This document shows positions 26,296-33,460 of a stretch of DNA of 64,000 nucleotides, piece after piece. Every line of letters begins with the position of its first letter. Within the stretch, counting starts at the first letter, position 1. The notes beneath the pieces were generated by a model that was not told the DNA's origin, ran no database searches, and saw nothing but the letters and a program-made list of their open reading frames with translations. This DNA is from Bog-159 sp963707465. Its GTDB lineage: Bacteria; Acidobacteriota; Terriglobia; Bryobacterales; Bryobacteraceae. Position numbers and translations under genes: made by a program. The stretch covers positions 848,363 to 912,362 of the forward strand of contig CAVPQK010000011.1 in NCBI GenBank assembly GCA_963707465.1. The letters run 5' to 3'.

Positions 26296-27801
26296 TCATA
26301 GCAGCGCGGGAACCTCCTCACGGACGCGCTCGGCCACCCGGTCGGCCAGCGCCATGATGGTCACATACGGATTGATTTCGAGCGAATCCGGAAACAGGCT
26401 GGCATCCGCCACATAGAGCCACGGCAAGCCATGCACGCGGCCATAGGAATCGGTGACGGAGTCGCCCCGCCCGCTGCCCATGCCGCATCCGCCCTGCGGA
26501 TGCGCGGCGGAGACGGGCGTTTTCCCCGGCCGGAATTCCGCGGCGGCGGCGATCTCCTCCAGACGCGCCGCATCGGCGGCCTCGATCGTTGTTTCGCGCG
26601 CGACCGGCATGTGCACCCTCACCGCTCCTGCCGCAAACAGGATTTTCGCCGCCGTGTAGGCGCCGCTCATCAATCCGTAGGTGGCTTTCGGCTGGAAACG
26701 GTAGTGTACAACCGGCCGCCCGTCTTTGTCGATCCCCACGCGATTCTGCCCATCCGCTTCGTCGCAAGCCAGCACCAGGATCATCTGCAGCCGCGGAAAC
26801 GCCCGCATAAACGAGCTGTGCGCCGCGCCGAAGCCCGCCATGCTCTTGGCCGTGATAAACGGAAAATACATGCACGTCTCCAGCACGAAATGATCGCTCT
26901 CGGCAAACTGATCCACGTAATAACTCTTGGGATGCCCCACGAAATTCACGATCGGTCGCGCGTGCTCGCCCACAATAATGAACGCGGGATGGCTGGTGAA
27001 ACCATACCCCAGCCGCGGCAGGCTCCGCCCCATGCCCGACCGCAGCAGCAGCGCCGGCGTATTCACCGCGCCCGCCGCCAGCACCACAATCTTCGCGTCG
27101 ATCTGGTAATCGCCCGGCGCCCACGCCGAATCGTCGCCCTTCGCGCCCGCGGGCTTCGCGGCCACGCGCGCCGTGAGCGTCCGCTCGCCGACCGTCAGCA
27201 CCTGGCAGCGCGTCACCACTTCCACGCCGTTCTGTTCGGCGCGCGGCAACTGCACCCGGTCCGTGCCCTGCTTAGCCTGATTGGGACAGCCCAAATTGCA
27301 AAGGCTCGATCCGCGGCAGCCTTTTATATTCACCGGAAACTGCGCCGCGTCCCATCCCAGCTTGCGGCAGCCTTCCACGAACAGCTTGTTGTTTTCGTTG
27401 ATCAGGCCGTCTTCCACCAGGTGCGCGTTGTTTTCGGCCATGAACTTCCGCGCGCGCCCATCCAGATCCGCGTGCGTCAGTCCCGGCACATCCCATCGCC
27501 GGATCACGCGCTCCGGCGGCCGCATCGACGTGCCCGTATACACCACCGTGGACCCGCCATAGGCGCACCCAAAAGCAATCGTCATGGTGCCGTCGGCGGT
27601 CAGAAAGCCGCCGCCGTCTTCGTACAGCGCCCCAGCCATCTCCAGCTCGCGCCCGTTGAATTCATCGTCGCGAAACCGAGGGCCTTTCTCCAGCACCAAA
27701 ATGCGCAAGCCTTCCCTGCAAAGTGGCGAGAGTTCCTGCGCCACCGTCCCGCCGCCCGCGCCCGAGCCGACAATCGCAATGTCGCAACTCACCCCCTTCA
27801 C
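26296..27801 (-). CDS. GMC-family FAD-dependent oxidoreductase (alcohol/sugar dehydrogenase type)
   Basis: About 501 residues starting at a GTG (27799-27801). The FAD-binding dinucleotide fold is at the N-terminus (IVGSGAGGGTVAQEL), the substrate/FAD lid is in the middle (GCAYGGSTVVYTGTSMRPP), and the C-terminal GMC domain has the catalytic histidine region (SAAHPQGGCGMG) and NPYVTIMALADR. A Cys-rich CNLGCPNQAK segment near residue 200 is typical of the long-chain alcohol/cholesterol oxidase-like GMC branch. Its start overlaps the stop of the upstream small-subunit gene in a GTGA, so the two are translationally coupled and probably form one membrane-linked dehydrogenase. Substrate unknown. 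Confidence 0.88.
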   Translation of the reverse strand: MKGVSCDIAIVGSGAGGGTVAQELSPLCREGLRILVLEKGPRFRDDEFNGRELEMAGALYEDGGGFLTADGTMTIAFGCAYGGSTVVYTGTSMRPPERVIRRWDVPGLTHADLDGRARKFMAENNAHLVEDGLINENNKLFVEGCRKLGWDAAQFPVNIKGCRGSSLCNLGCPNQAKQGTDRVQLPRAEQNGVEVVTRCQVLTVGERTLTARVAAKPAGAKGDDSAWAPGDYQIDAKIVVLAAGAVNTPALLLRSGMGRSLPRLGYGFTSHPAFIIVGEHARPIVNFVGHPKSYYVDQFAESDHFVLETCMYFPFITAKSMAGFGAAHSSFMRAFPRLQMILVLACDEADGQNRVGIDKDGRPVVHYRFQPKATYGLMSGAYTAAKILFAAGAVRVHMPVARETTIEAADAARLEEIAAAAEFRPGKTPVSAAHPQGGCGMGSGRGDSVTDSYGRVHGLPWLYVADASLFPDSLEINPYVTIMALADRVAERVREEVPALL

Positions 27802-28193
27802 CTGTGCGCCTCCCACCCTCGCACGCTGGCCCCGTAACCGATCGCCTCGGCCGCCCCCGGCCTGCCGTAATAACCCGCCAGCACGATGGTGCGCAGCCCC
27901 CAGAATCCCACCCGAACCTTCAAAATCCGGTCGTTCTGCAAGTGCGCTAGCACCCGCGCGCGAGCCGCCCCATCGAGCCGCGTAAAAGGCCGCCCGTAGC
28001 GCACCACAGGCAGCCACTGAATCGCGCCTAGAAACAACCGGATCTGTCGCTTCAGCGATTCCGGCCTGTCGCGCAGCAGCGCCTCAACCACCCCATGCAC
28101 GTCCCGCCACCCCGCCTCATCCAAAACCGCCGCCTCCGGAACGATGGTCGAAACCACCGCGCGAAAGATAGCCGGGTCGGGATCAAGCGCCAT
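27798..28193 (-). CDS. Gluconate 2-dehydrogenase subunit 3-like small subunit
   Basis: This 131-residue protein opens MALDPDPAIFRAVVSTIVPEAA and has helical segments with the FLGAIQWLPVVR and GFWGLRTIVLAGYYGRP boxes seen in the small subunits that accompany GMC dehydrogenases (gluconate 2-dehydrogenase subunit 3 family). Unlike many members it has no visible Tat signal, so export may depend on another route or may not occur. It overlaps the following GMC gene by 4 bases. Upstream lies a paired-hairpin element. Confidence 0.72.
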   Translation of the reverse strand: MALDPDPAIFRAVVSTIVPEAAVLDEAGWRDVHGVVEALLRDRPESLKRQIRLFLGAIQWLPVVRYGRPFTRLDGAARARVLAHLQNDRILKVRVGFWGLRTIVLAGYYGRPGAAEAIGYGASVRGWEAHR

Positions 28194-28224
28194 GCTCCCC
28201 TCACCGTATCACGTGACAAGTGGG

Positions 28225-28260
28225 GCAGGCCCGTGGCCTGCGGCGGCCTCTCAGGCCGCC
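28225..28260 (+). repeat. Paired-hairpin intergenic element 3
   Basis: Hairpin one: stem GCAGGCC, loop CGT, stem GGCCTGC (28225-28241). Hairpin two follows without a spacer: stem GGCGGCCT, loop CTC, stem AGGCCGCC (28242-28260). It begins after GTGGGG, the header shared with elements 4, 5 and (reversed) 7. It lies in the divergent region between the GMC operon and the first TIR target gene and may contribute to their leaders. Confidence 0.75.
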
Positions 28261-28293
28261 AAGAGCGTGGTACGATTTCGCAGTAATCACTCG

Positions 28294-29436
28294 ATGAGCG
28301 ACATCTTCATCAGCTACGCCCGCGAAGATCGCCCTGGCGCCGAAGCCCTCGCGAAAGCGCTGGAGGCGCAAGGCTGGTCCGTATGGTGGGACTGGAACAT
28401 CCCCGCGGGGAAGACATTTAGGCAGATCATCCAGGAGCAACTGGACAAAGCGCGCTGCGTGATCGTGCTGTGGTCGGCCACCTCGATCGCCCGCGACTGG
28501 GTTATCGAAGAAGCCAACGAGGGCAAAGACCGTGGCATCCTGGTTCCGGTCCTGATCGAAAGGGTCCGGCCGCCGCTGGGGTTTCGATCAATCCATGCGG
28601 CGGATCTGATCGGTTGGCAAGGCGACACCAAAGCTCCCGCATTCCTCAGGCTATGCTCGGACATCGGGGCGTTCCTAGGCATCCCTGCGGCACAGCCAAC
28701 CAGCCCGGCTCGCCAACAATCCGCCGCACAGATCAACCCAAAGGACGGCCTGCGCTACGTCTGGATCCCGCCGGGAGAATTCTGGATGGGCGCCACCCCC
28801 GGCGATACTGAAGCCTACGAGTACGAGAAGCCGCGCCATCGCGTACGCATCACCAAGGGCTTCTGGCTCGGTGAGACCCCTGTGACCGTAGCAGCCTTCA
28901 AGCGCTTCACGCGGGAGAGATCCCTTCCCATGCCGCCACCGCCGGATCTCAACCCCGAATGGAGCAAGGAAGATCACCCCGTCGTCCGCGTGACATGGGA
29001 CGAAGCGAAGGCCTACTGCGAATGGGCCGGCGGTCGTCTCCCGAGCGAAGCCGAGTGGGAATACGCGGCGCGCGGCGGCAACGACGGCCTGAAGTACCCG
29101 TGGGGGAACGACATCACACCCGAGAACGCCAACTACCGCGGGAGCAGGTGGAAGGGCACCTCGCCGGTCCTTTCATACCCTGCAAACGCCTGGGGGCTGT
29201 ACGACATGGCCGGCAACGTCTGGGACTGGGCGGCGGACTGGTTCGACGAACACTACTATGGGAGCTCGCCGCCGGACGATCCTCGCGGGCCGCATTCCGG
29301 AACGATGCGGGTGTTGCGCGGGGGGTCGTTCTTCCTTAATGCGAGGGGCCTGCGCGCCGCCAACCGTGACAGGGGCGCGCCAGGCTACCGGTACTTCGGC
29401 ATCGGTTTCCGTTGCGTCCGGGAAGTGCTCCCTTGA
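28294..29436 (+). CDS. DGR target protein 1: TIR domain fused to a hypervariable FGE/C-type-lectin-like domain (soluble)
   Basis: 380 residues. Residues 1-130 are a TIR_2-type domain (SDIFISYAREDR, GWSVWWDW, IVLWSATS, then DWVIEEANEG with a Glu near 72 where NAD-cleaving TIRs have the catalytic Glu). Residues about 150-378 are a formylglycine-generating-enzyme (FGE-sulfatase) type C-lectin fold (IPPGEFWMGATPGD, RLPSEAEWEYAARGG, YDMAGNVWDW, VLRGGSF, GFRCVRE). No membrane helix or signal peptide is visible. The last 44 codons are the variable repeat written from the template at 31009-31131. I start at ATG 28294 because it opens exactly like target 2 (MSDIFISYA). Role inferred: ligand-binding trigger of a TIR effector. 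Confidence 0.9.
   Translation: MSDIFISYAREDRPGAEALAKALEAQGWSVWWDWNIPAGKTFRQIIQEQLDKARCVIVLWSATSIARDWVIEEANEGKDRGILVPVLIERVRPPLGFRSIHAADLIGWQGDTKAPAFLRLCSDIGAFLGIPAAQPTSPARQQSAAQINPKDGLRYVWIPPGEFWMGATPGDTEAYEYEKPRHRVRITKGFWLGETPVTVAAFKRFTRERSLPMPPPPDLNPEWSKEDHPVVRVTWDEAKAYCEWAGGRLPSEAEWEYAARGGNDGLKYPWGNDITPENANYRGSRWKGTSPVLSYPANAWGLYDMAGNVWDWAADWFDEHYYGSSPPDDPRGPHSGTMRVLRGGSFFLNARGLRAANRDRGAPGYRYFGIGFRCVREVLP
29305..29427 (+). repeat. DGR variable repeat VR1
   Basis: These 123 bases at the 3' end of target 1 align without gaps to the template repeat (offset 1704). Of 25 template adenines between template positions 31036 and 31104, 16 are replaced here, giving G, T or C. Non-adenine differences occur at only five template positions inside the repeat (31042, 31061, 31063, 31107, 31128), besides the first base (31009). 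The conserved 3' end (GGTTTCCGTTGCGTCCGG) is the expected initiation-of-mutagenic-homing region. Confidence 0.92.
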
Positions 29437-29459
29437 TCCTTTTCCCTTTTCCCTTTTCA

Positions 29460-29478
29460 AACGCGCCGAAGGCGCGTT
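29460..29478 (+). other. Hairpin 33 bases downstream of VR1
   Basis: Stem AACGCGCC, loop GAA, stem GGCGCGTT, preceded by a T/C-rich tract and followed closely by a T-run (AAATTTTTTC). The same layout follows VR2. In the Bordetella phage DGR a DNA hairpin just after the variable repeat is needed for target recognition. The T-run also allows a rho-independent terminator; the two roles are not exclusive. Confidence 0.72.
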
Positions 29479-29505
29479 CCGAAATTTTTTCGCAGGCACA
29501 CAAAC

Positions 29506-29865
29506 ATGACTCCAGGCAAGCGTGACGAGCCCGCCGTCGTCGTCGTCAAGGCGTACGACCTCGTATTATGGCTGTTGCCCAAGGCCGAGACCTTCTCGCG
29601 CTCCTACCGCTTCAGCCTGGGCGAACGCATTGTCGCGCACGCCCTGGACCTGCTGCTGGCGCTGGTGGAAGCGGCCTACGCTGCCAACAAGGCCGGCCCG
29701 CTCCAACAGGCCAGCACAATGGTGAATGCGCTGCGCTACCTCCTGCGCCTGGCCAAGGATCTGCGCCTGCTCACGGTGGATTCCTACGCCTTCGCCGGGG
29801 AGCGGCTGGAAGAGATAGGGCGCATGGTGGGCGGCTGGCAGAAGTCGGCGGCGAGGCGATCGTGA
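29506..29865 (+). CDS. avd: Avd-like accessory protein of the diversity-generating retroelement
   Basis: 119 residues, almost all helical, basic, with no membrane segment: YDLVLWLLPKAETFSRSYRFSLGERI, then LLLALVEAAYAANKAGPL and NALRYLLRLAKDLRLLT. This is the pattern of the DGR accessory variability determinant, a four-helix bundle that forms a pentamer and binds the reverse transcriptase (established for the Bordetella phage system). Its TGA overlaps the GTG of the reverse transcriptase gene (29862-29865), as expected for a fixed protein ratio. It starts 27 bases after the VR1 hairpin. Confidence 0.85.
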   Translation: MTPGKRDEPAVVVVKAYDLVLWLLPKAETFSRSYRFSLGERIVAHALDLLLALVEAAYAANKAGPLQQASTMVNALRYLLRLAKDLRLLTVDSYAFAGERLEEIGRMVGGWQKSAARRS

Positions 29866-30896
29866 AGCGCGTGGGCGGCCTCTGGCCGGATCTGATCTCC
29901 TTCCCCAACCTGCTCCTGGCCGCGCGCCGGGCGGCGGCCGGCAAGCGCGCACGCCCGGACGTGGCGGCATTCCTGCTCGACCTGGAACCGCGCCTGGTCA
30001 GGCTACAGCGGGAGCTGCAGGACGGGTCCTACACGCCCGGCCCCTACCATTGCTTTCCCATCCGCGATCCCAAGCCGCGCCTCATTTCGGCCGCGCCCTT
30101 CCGCGACCGCGTGGTCCATCACGCGCTCACCCAGGTGCTGGAGCCGGTCTTCGAGAAGCGCTTTTCGAGAGATTCGTTCGCCTGCCGCAAGGGCTGCGGC
30201 ACGCACCGCGCCCTGGCCCGCGCGAAAGAAGGCGCGCGCCGCTACCGCTACGTGTTGAAGTGCGACGTGCGCAAATACTTCCCCAGCATCGATCACGCCA
30301 TCCTGAAAGACCTGCTGGCCCGCGCCGTAAAGTGCCGCCCCACGCTCGATCTGGCGGCGCGCATCATCGACGCTTCGAACCCGCAGGAAGAGGCCGTCTC
30401 CTACTTCCCCGGTGACGACCTCTTCACTCCCTTCGACCGCCGCCGCGGACTTCCGCTGGGCAATCAGACCTCCCAGTTCTTCGCCAACGTCTACCTGGAC
30501 CCGCTGGATCAGGCGGTCAACCGCCAACTGCGTCCCCCCGTATACGCCCGCTACGTGGACGACTTCGTGCTCTTCGGCGACAGCAAGGAATGTCTCACCG
30601 AATCGCGGCGGCGCATCGAGGAAGAACTGTGCCGCCTCCGCCTGGCTCCGCACCCCGGCAAGAGCCGCGTCTACCGGACCGCCGATGGGTTCACCTTCCT
30701 GGGCTGGCGCATTTTCCCCCAACATACGCGGCTGGTGCGTGCGAATGTGGTAAGATTTCGCAGAAGATTGCGCTCGCTCGCGGCGGAATACGCGCGCGGC
30801 GCGGCGGGATGGGAAGACATCCGTCCCGCAGTTCGAGCGTGGATTGCCCACGCGGCGCACGGGCACACCTGGAGGCTGCGGCAGCGTCCGGCGTAG
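29862..30896 (+). CDS. DGR-type reverse transcriptase
   Basis: 344 residues from a GTG that overlaps the avd stop. Reverse-transcriptase motifs appear in order: RPRL-like box (KPRLISAAPFRDRVVHHAL, 71-89), motif 3 with the first catalytic Asp (KCDVRKYFPSIDH, 133-145), the DGR-specific LGNQTSQ (199-205) in place of the usual motif, YVDD (231-234), and the thumb-side GFTFLGW (276-282). Length and the absence of endonuclease or maturase domains fit DGR enzymes, which copy the template RNA with errors at adenines. The start is supported by the overlap and by the FPNLLLAARRA opening. Confidence 0.93.
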   Translation: MKRVGGLWPDLISFPNLLLAARRAAAGKRARPDVAAFLLDLEPRLVRLQRELQDGSYTPGPYHCFPIRDPKPRLISAAPFRDRVVHHALTQVLEPVFEKRFSRDSFACRKGCGTHRALARAKEGARRYRYVLKCDVRKYFPSIDHAILKDLLARAVKCRPTLDLAARIIDASNPQEEAVSYFPGDDLFTPFDRRRGLPLGNQTSQFFANVYLDPLDQAVNRQLRPPVYARYVDDFVLFGDSKECLTESRRRIEEELCRLRLAPHPGKSRVYRTADGFTFLGWRIFPQHTRLVRANVVRFRRRLRSLAAEYARGAAGWEDIRPAVRAWIAHAAHGHTWRLRQRPA

Positions 30897-30902
30897 GGTG
30901 GG

Positions 30903-30940
30903 GCAGGATGGCATCCTGCGCGCCGATTGCCAATCGGCGC
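30903..30940 (+). repeat. Paired-hairpin intergenic element 4 (inside the DGR)
   Basis: Hairpin one: stem GCAGGAT, loop GGC, stem ATCCTGC (30903-30919). Hairpin two follows at once: stem GCGCCGATT, loop GCC, stem AATCGGCGC (30920-30940). The GTGGGG header precedes it. It lies between the reverse transcriptase stop and the template repeat, so it would be on the same transcript as the template RNA unless it separates the two. Confidence 0.75.
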
Positions 30941-31008
30941 TGTCCCCATGAGGCGCGCTGCCTATTGAGCGACAATGGGACCACGGATGAAAGGGCGTGC
31001 GGTCTAAG

Positions 31009-31131
31009 GTGCGGGTGTTGCGCGGGGGGTCGTTCAACAATGATACGAGGAACCTGCGCGTCTCCAACCGTAACAGGAACGCGCCAGGCAACCGGAACAA
31101 CAACATTGGTTTCCGTTGCGTCCGGGATGTG
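31009..31131 (+). ncRNA. DGR template repeat (TR) RNA region
   Basis: These 123 bases match the 3' ends of both TIR targets. In the target frame the variable section is dominated by AAC codons (11 of them), the usual design of DGR templates, because mutating the two adenines reaches many amino acids without stops. It lacks a plausible gene of its own; an open frame through it only mirrors the target frame. The template 3' end differs from both targets at 31107 and 31128, matching the known IMH*/IMH distinction that keeps the template from being overwritten. RNA boundaries are not visible. Confidence 0.92.
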
Positions 31132-31260
31132 GAGCGGAGGCGCGCAGGCGTTTCCGCAGCCAGAGCCGCGGCGGTTACGGCCGCCGCGGGAGTGCGTGCT
31201 CTACTTCCGGATCGCGCGCCCGGCGAGCGAAGGACGGCCTTCGGCGCCGAACAGCAGAAT

Positions 31261-31304
31261 GGCCCCGGCTCCATAGTAGCCAAAAGCGAAACGCGGCCGG
31301 GGCC
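31261..31304 (+). other. Long-loop inverted repeat between template repeat and target 2 start
   Basis: An 8-bp perfect stem (GGCCCCGG at 31261-31268 with CCGGGGCC at 31297-31304) encloses a 28-base loop and ends 9 bases before the ATG of target 2. The surrounding 31132-31313 is GC-rich without a gene. It could be part of the structured spacer RNA downstream of the template that DGR reverse transcription needs, or a leader structure controlling target 2 translation. Both are inference. Confidence 0.5.
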
Positions 31305-31313
31305 AGTCGCACC

Positions 31314-32624
31314 ATGAGCGACATCTTCATCAGCTACGCCAACGAGGATCGCGCCCGCGCCGCGGCCCTTGCCAAATGCCTGCAGGAACAAGGCTGGTCC
31401 GTCTGGTGGGACCGCCAAATCCGGACCGGACAGGACATCGAGGCGGTGATCGAGAGGGAGATCGGCCAGACGCGCTGCATGATCGTGCTCTGGTCGGCGA
31501 TATCGGTCCGGAGGCCCTGGGTAAGGGATGAAGCGCGAGAGGGGAACGAGCGGGGCATCCTGCTCCCGGTTAAGATCGAGGACGTCAAGCAGCCGCTCGG
31601 CTTCCGGAACTTGAGCGCCGGAGATCTGTCGGGCTGGAAAGGTGAGTGCGGCGCGCCCGTCTTCCGGCAGTTGTGCTCGGATATCGAAGCGCTCATCGGC
31701 GCCCCCGGCACGGTCGCGCAAGCCGCCGGCGACTCGCCCACCAAGCCGTGGCACCGCTTCGTCACCGAGTGGATGGCTGCCCCCAGGCCCTCCCGGCGGC
31801 GTTGGGCCTTCGGCCTCGTGTCGCTCGCGGTGCTGGCATGCGCCGGGTACCTGGTCTCCAAACTTCCCATCGGCAACAAAACCGCGTCCCCGGGCAACAC
31901 CGTCCAGCGTCCAGCCGTCCAGGCCAACCCCAACGAGGCCTACGTACGCATCGAGCCTGGAACCTTCCAGATGGGCGCAACGCCCGGTGATACGGAACCT
32001 TACCCGGACGAGAAGCCGCGGCATCCCGTGCGCATCACCAAAGGCTTTTGGATCGGCGCAACCCCGGTGACCGTAGCGGACTACAAGCGGTTCGTCGGCC
32101 AACGGCAGCAGTTCAAGCTACCGCCCGCGCCAGATTTCAATCCGGATTGGGGCAAGCCGGACCATCCGATTGTCAACGTAACCTGGGATGAAGCCAAAGC
32201 ATACTGCGAATGGGACGCCGGCCGGCTCCCAACCGAAGCCGAGTGGGAATACGCGGCGCGCGGCGGCAAGGACGGCCTGAAGTACCCTTGGGGGAACGAC
32301 ATCACACCCGAGAACGCCAACTACAGCGGGAGCAAATGGCACGGCACGTCGCCGGTGCGCTCATACACGCCAAACGCCTGGGGGCTGTACGACATGGCCG
32401 GGAACGTCTGGGAGTGGGTGGCGGACTGGTACGACGAACGCTACTACGCGAGTTCGCCGTCCGACGATCCTCGCGGGCCGCAGTCCCGAACGGTGCGGGT
32501 GTTGCGCGGGGGGTCGTTCGTCATTTATGCGTGGTACCTGCGCGCCGCCTACCGTAACTGGGACGCGCCAGGCGACCGGCTCAGCTACATCGGTTTCCGT
32601 TGCGTCCGGGAAGTGGTCCCTTGA
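31314..32624 (+). CDS. DGR target protein 2: membrane-spanning TIR - hypervariable FGE/C-type-lectin-like protein
   Basis: 436 residues. The TIR domain (1-130) resembles target 1 (SDIFISYANEDR, GWSVWWDR, IVLWSAIS, WVRDEAREG with a Glu at 73). A membrane helix follows at about 164-183, preceded by RPSRRR, which by the positive-inside rule keeps TIR in the cytoplasm and puts the FGE-like domain (about 205-434) outside. That domain has FQMGATPGD, RLPTEAEWEYAARGG, YDMAGNVWEW and VLRGGSF. The 3' end is VR2. The two targets are close over the FGE body but differ in the linker, where target 1 lacks the helix. Inferred role: receptor whose ligand range is diversified by the DGR and which signals through TIR. 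Confidence 0.9.
   Translation: MSDIFISYANEDRARAAALAKCLQEQGWSVWWDRQIRTGQDIEAVIEREIGQTRCMIVLWSAISVRRPWVRDEAREGNERGILLPVKIEDVKQPLGFRNLSAGDLSGWKGECGAPVFRQLCSDIEALIGAPGTVAQAAGDSPTKPWHRFVTEWMAAPRPSRRRWAFGLVSLAVLACAGYLVSKLPIGNKTASPGNTVQRPAVQANPNEAYVRIEPGTFQMGATPGDTEPYPDEKPRHPVRITKGFWIGATPVTVADYKRFVGQRQQFKLPPAPDFNPDWGKPDHPIVNVTWDEAKAYCEWDAGRLPTEAEWEYAARGGKDGLKYPWGNDITPENANYSGSKWHGTSPVRSYTPNAWGLYDMAGNVWEWVADWYDERYYASSPSDDPRGPQSRTVRVLRGGSFVIYAWYLRAAYRNWDAPGDRLSYIGFRCVREVVP
32493..32615 (+). repeat. DGR variable repeat VR2
   Basis: It aligns without gaps to the template (offset 1484). 14 of the 25 adenines in the variable zone are replaced. The same five non-adenine template positions differ, and at four of them VR2 agrees with VR1 against the template. 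The resulting residues (VIYAWY, YRNWD, DRLSY) are strongly aromatic, as in ligand-contact surfaces of other DGR-diversified lectin folds. Confidence 0.92.
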
Positions 32625-32645
32625 TCCTTTTCCCTTTTCCCTTTT

Positions 32646-32666
32646 AGACGCGCCGAAGGCGCGTCT
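32646..32666 (+). other. Hairpin 31 bases downstream of VR2
   Basis: Stem AGACGCGCC, loop GAA, stem GGCGCGTCT, followed by AAAATTTTTC. Compared with the hairpin after VR1, one A-T pair is replaced by a G-C pair with the partner changed too, so the pairing is under selection or was copied as a whole. The 5' flank (CCTTTTCCCTTTTCCCTTTT) is also shared with VR1. Confidence 0.72.
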
Positions 32667-32689
32667 CGAAAATTTTTCGGCGCGCCCCA

Positions 32690-32736
32690 GTGGGGCAGCC
32701 TCGCAGCCTGCAGCGGCCTCCTCATGCCCCGTTGCG
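32690..32736 (+). repeat. Degenerate paired-hairpin element 5
   Basis: It starts with the GTGGGGC header and an imperfect hairpin (GCAGCC / GCCTGC arms, one mismatch). The second half (AGCGGCC ... GCGGCCG) no longer forms a clean stem. It looks like a decayed member of the family next to the VR2 hairpin. Confidence 0.45.
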
Positions 32737-33133
32737 GCCGTGGTCCCGGGTACGTTCACACGACGCCGATCCCCAGAGCTTCATGAAAACAATCGCCAGG
32801 CGCCACCGATCCCCAGCGCCGGCGCCCTGACAGTGCTACCCTGGTGTCGGGCAAAAGCTTACGCCACTCGCCGCAACACGCTCTGCTGGAAGCACCCGCG
32901 CTCTTTTCGACAATCTGATGCGACAAATGCAACGCGATGCAACACGAAATCCAAGAAACGCGCCCGTGTATGGCGGAGCCGCCAGCGGCCCGTCGCCGCG
33001 TCGGCCACCCCGTTTTACGAAGCGGAAGGACCTGGTCGGATTCCGACCGCCCATGGAAATGAAAAAGGGCGCCACCCCGGGAATTTTCGGAAGACCCAAC
33101 CAGAGTCCGGCGTCCTAGCGGCGTTTAGTCGTG
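32737..33133 (+). repeat. Intergenic spacer with one copy of the GCAAC-triplet repeat
   Basis: No gene is convincing here. At 32918-32950 there is a TGCGACAAATGCAAC ... GCAACACG block, the same core as in the 142-bp tandem repeat that follows. Short AT-rich pieces (TTTTACGAAGCGGAAGG) recur near 33740 as TTTTACGAAACGAAGCC. In translation these give the low-complexity FTK/FYE-type words seen in dispersed acidobacterial and planctomycete spacer repeats. Confidence 0.55.
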
Positions 33134-33460
33134 CCGCGCAACAAATGCAACCTAACGCAACACGTCAACGAAAAAACGATAAGCGTAGCAGCCCGAGCGC
33201 CGGCGTCCTATCGGCGTTCATCGGCGTTCATCGGCGGCCAATATGCCTTTTGCGAAGCGAACCCAATTCCAGAGACCGCGCAACAAATGCAACCTAACGC
33301 AACACGTCAACGAAAAAACGACACCCGTAGCAGCCCGAAGGCCGGTGTCCTATCGGCGTTCATCGGCGTTCATCGGCGGCCAATATGCCTTTTGCGAAGC
33401 GAACCCAATTCCAGAGACCGCGCAACAAATGCAACCTGACGCAACACGTCAACGAAAAAA
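33134..33460 (+). repeat. 142-bp tandem repeat (two full units plus the start of a third)
   Basis: CCGCGCAACAAATGCAACC starts at 33134, 33276 and 33418, a period of exactly 142. Each unit contains three GCAAC words spaced 9 and 10 bases apart, a GAAAAAACG run, a directly repeated GGCGTTCATC, and a block CAATATGCCTTTTGCGAAGC. Units one and two differ at a handful of positions; the third diverges after GAAAAAACGA. Frames through it are mirrored duplicates without gene-like features. No cas genes or CRISPR-sized repeats are present. Confidence 0.8.

Noticed and set aside
29460..29478. The hairpin after VR1 as only a rho-independent terminator
   Set aside because: Termination is possible, but the same hairpin with compensated pairs follows both variable repeats, and this is a known DGR recognition feature, so a terminator alone does not explain it.
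30997..31317. Open frame through the template repeat as a small protein
   Set aside because: It exists because the template keeps the target frame; codons after 31131 are unrelated and there is no Shine-Dalgarno sequence. It is a template RNA, not a gene.
33134..33460. CRISPR array
   Set aside because: The repeat is 142 bp with no separate spacers, only about 2.2 units, and there are no cas genes in the window.
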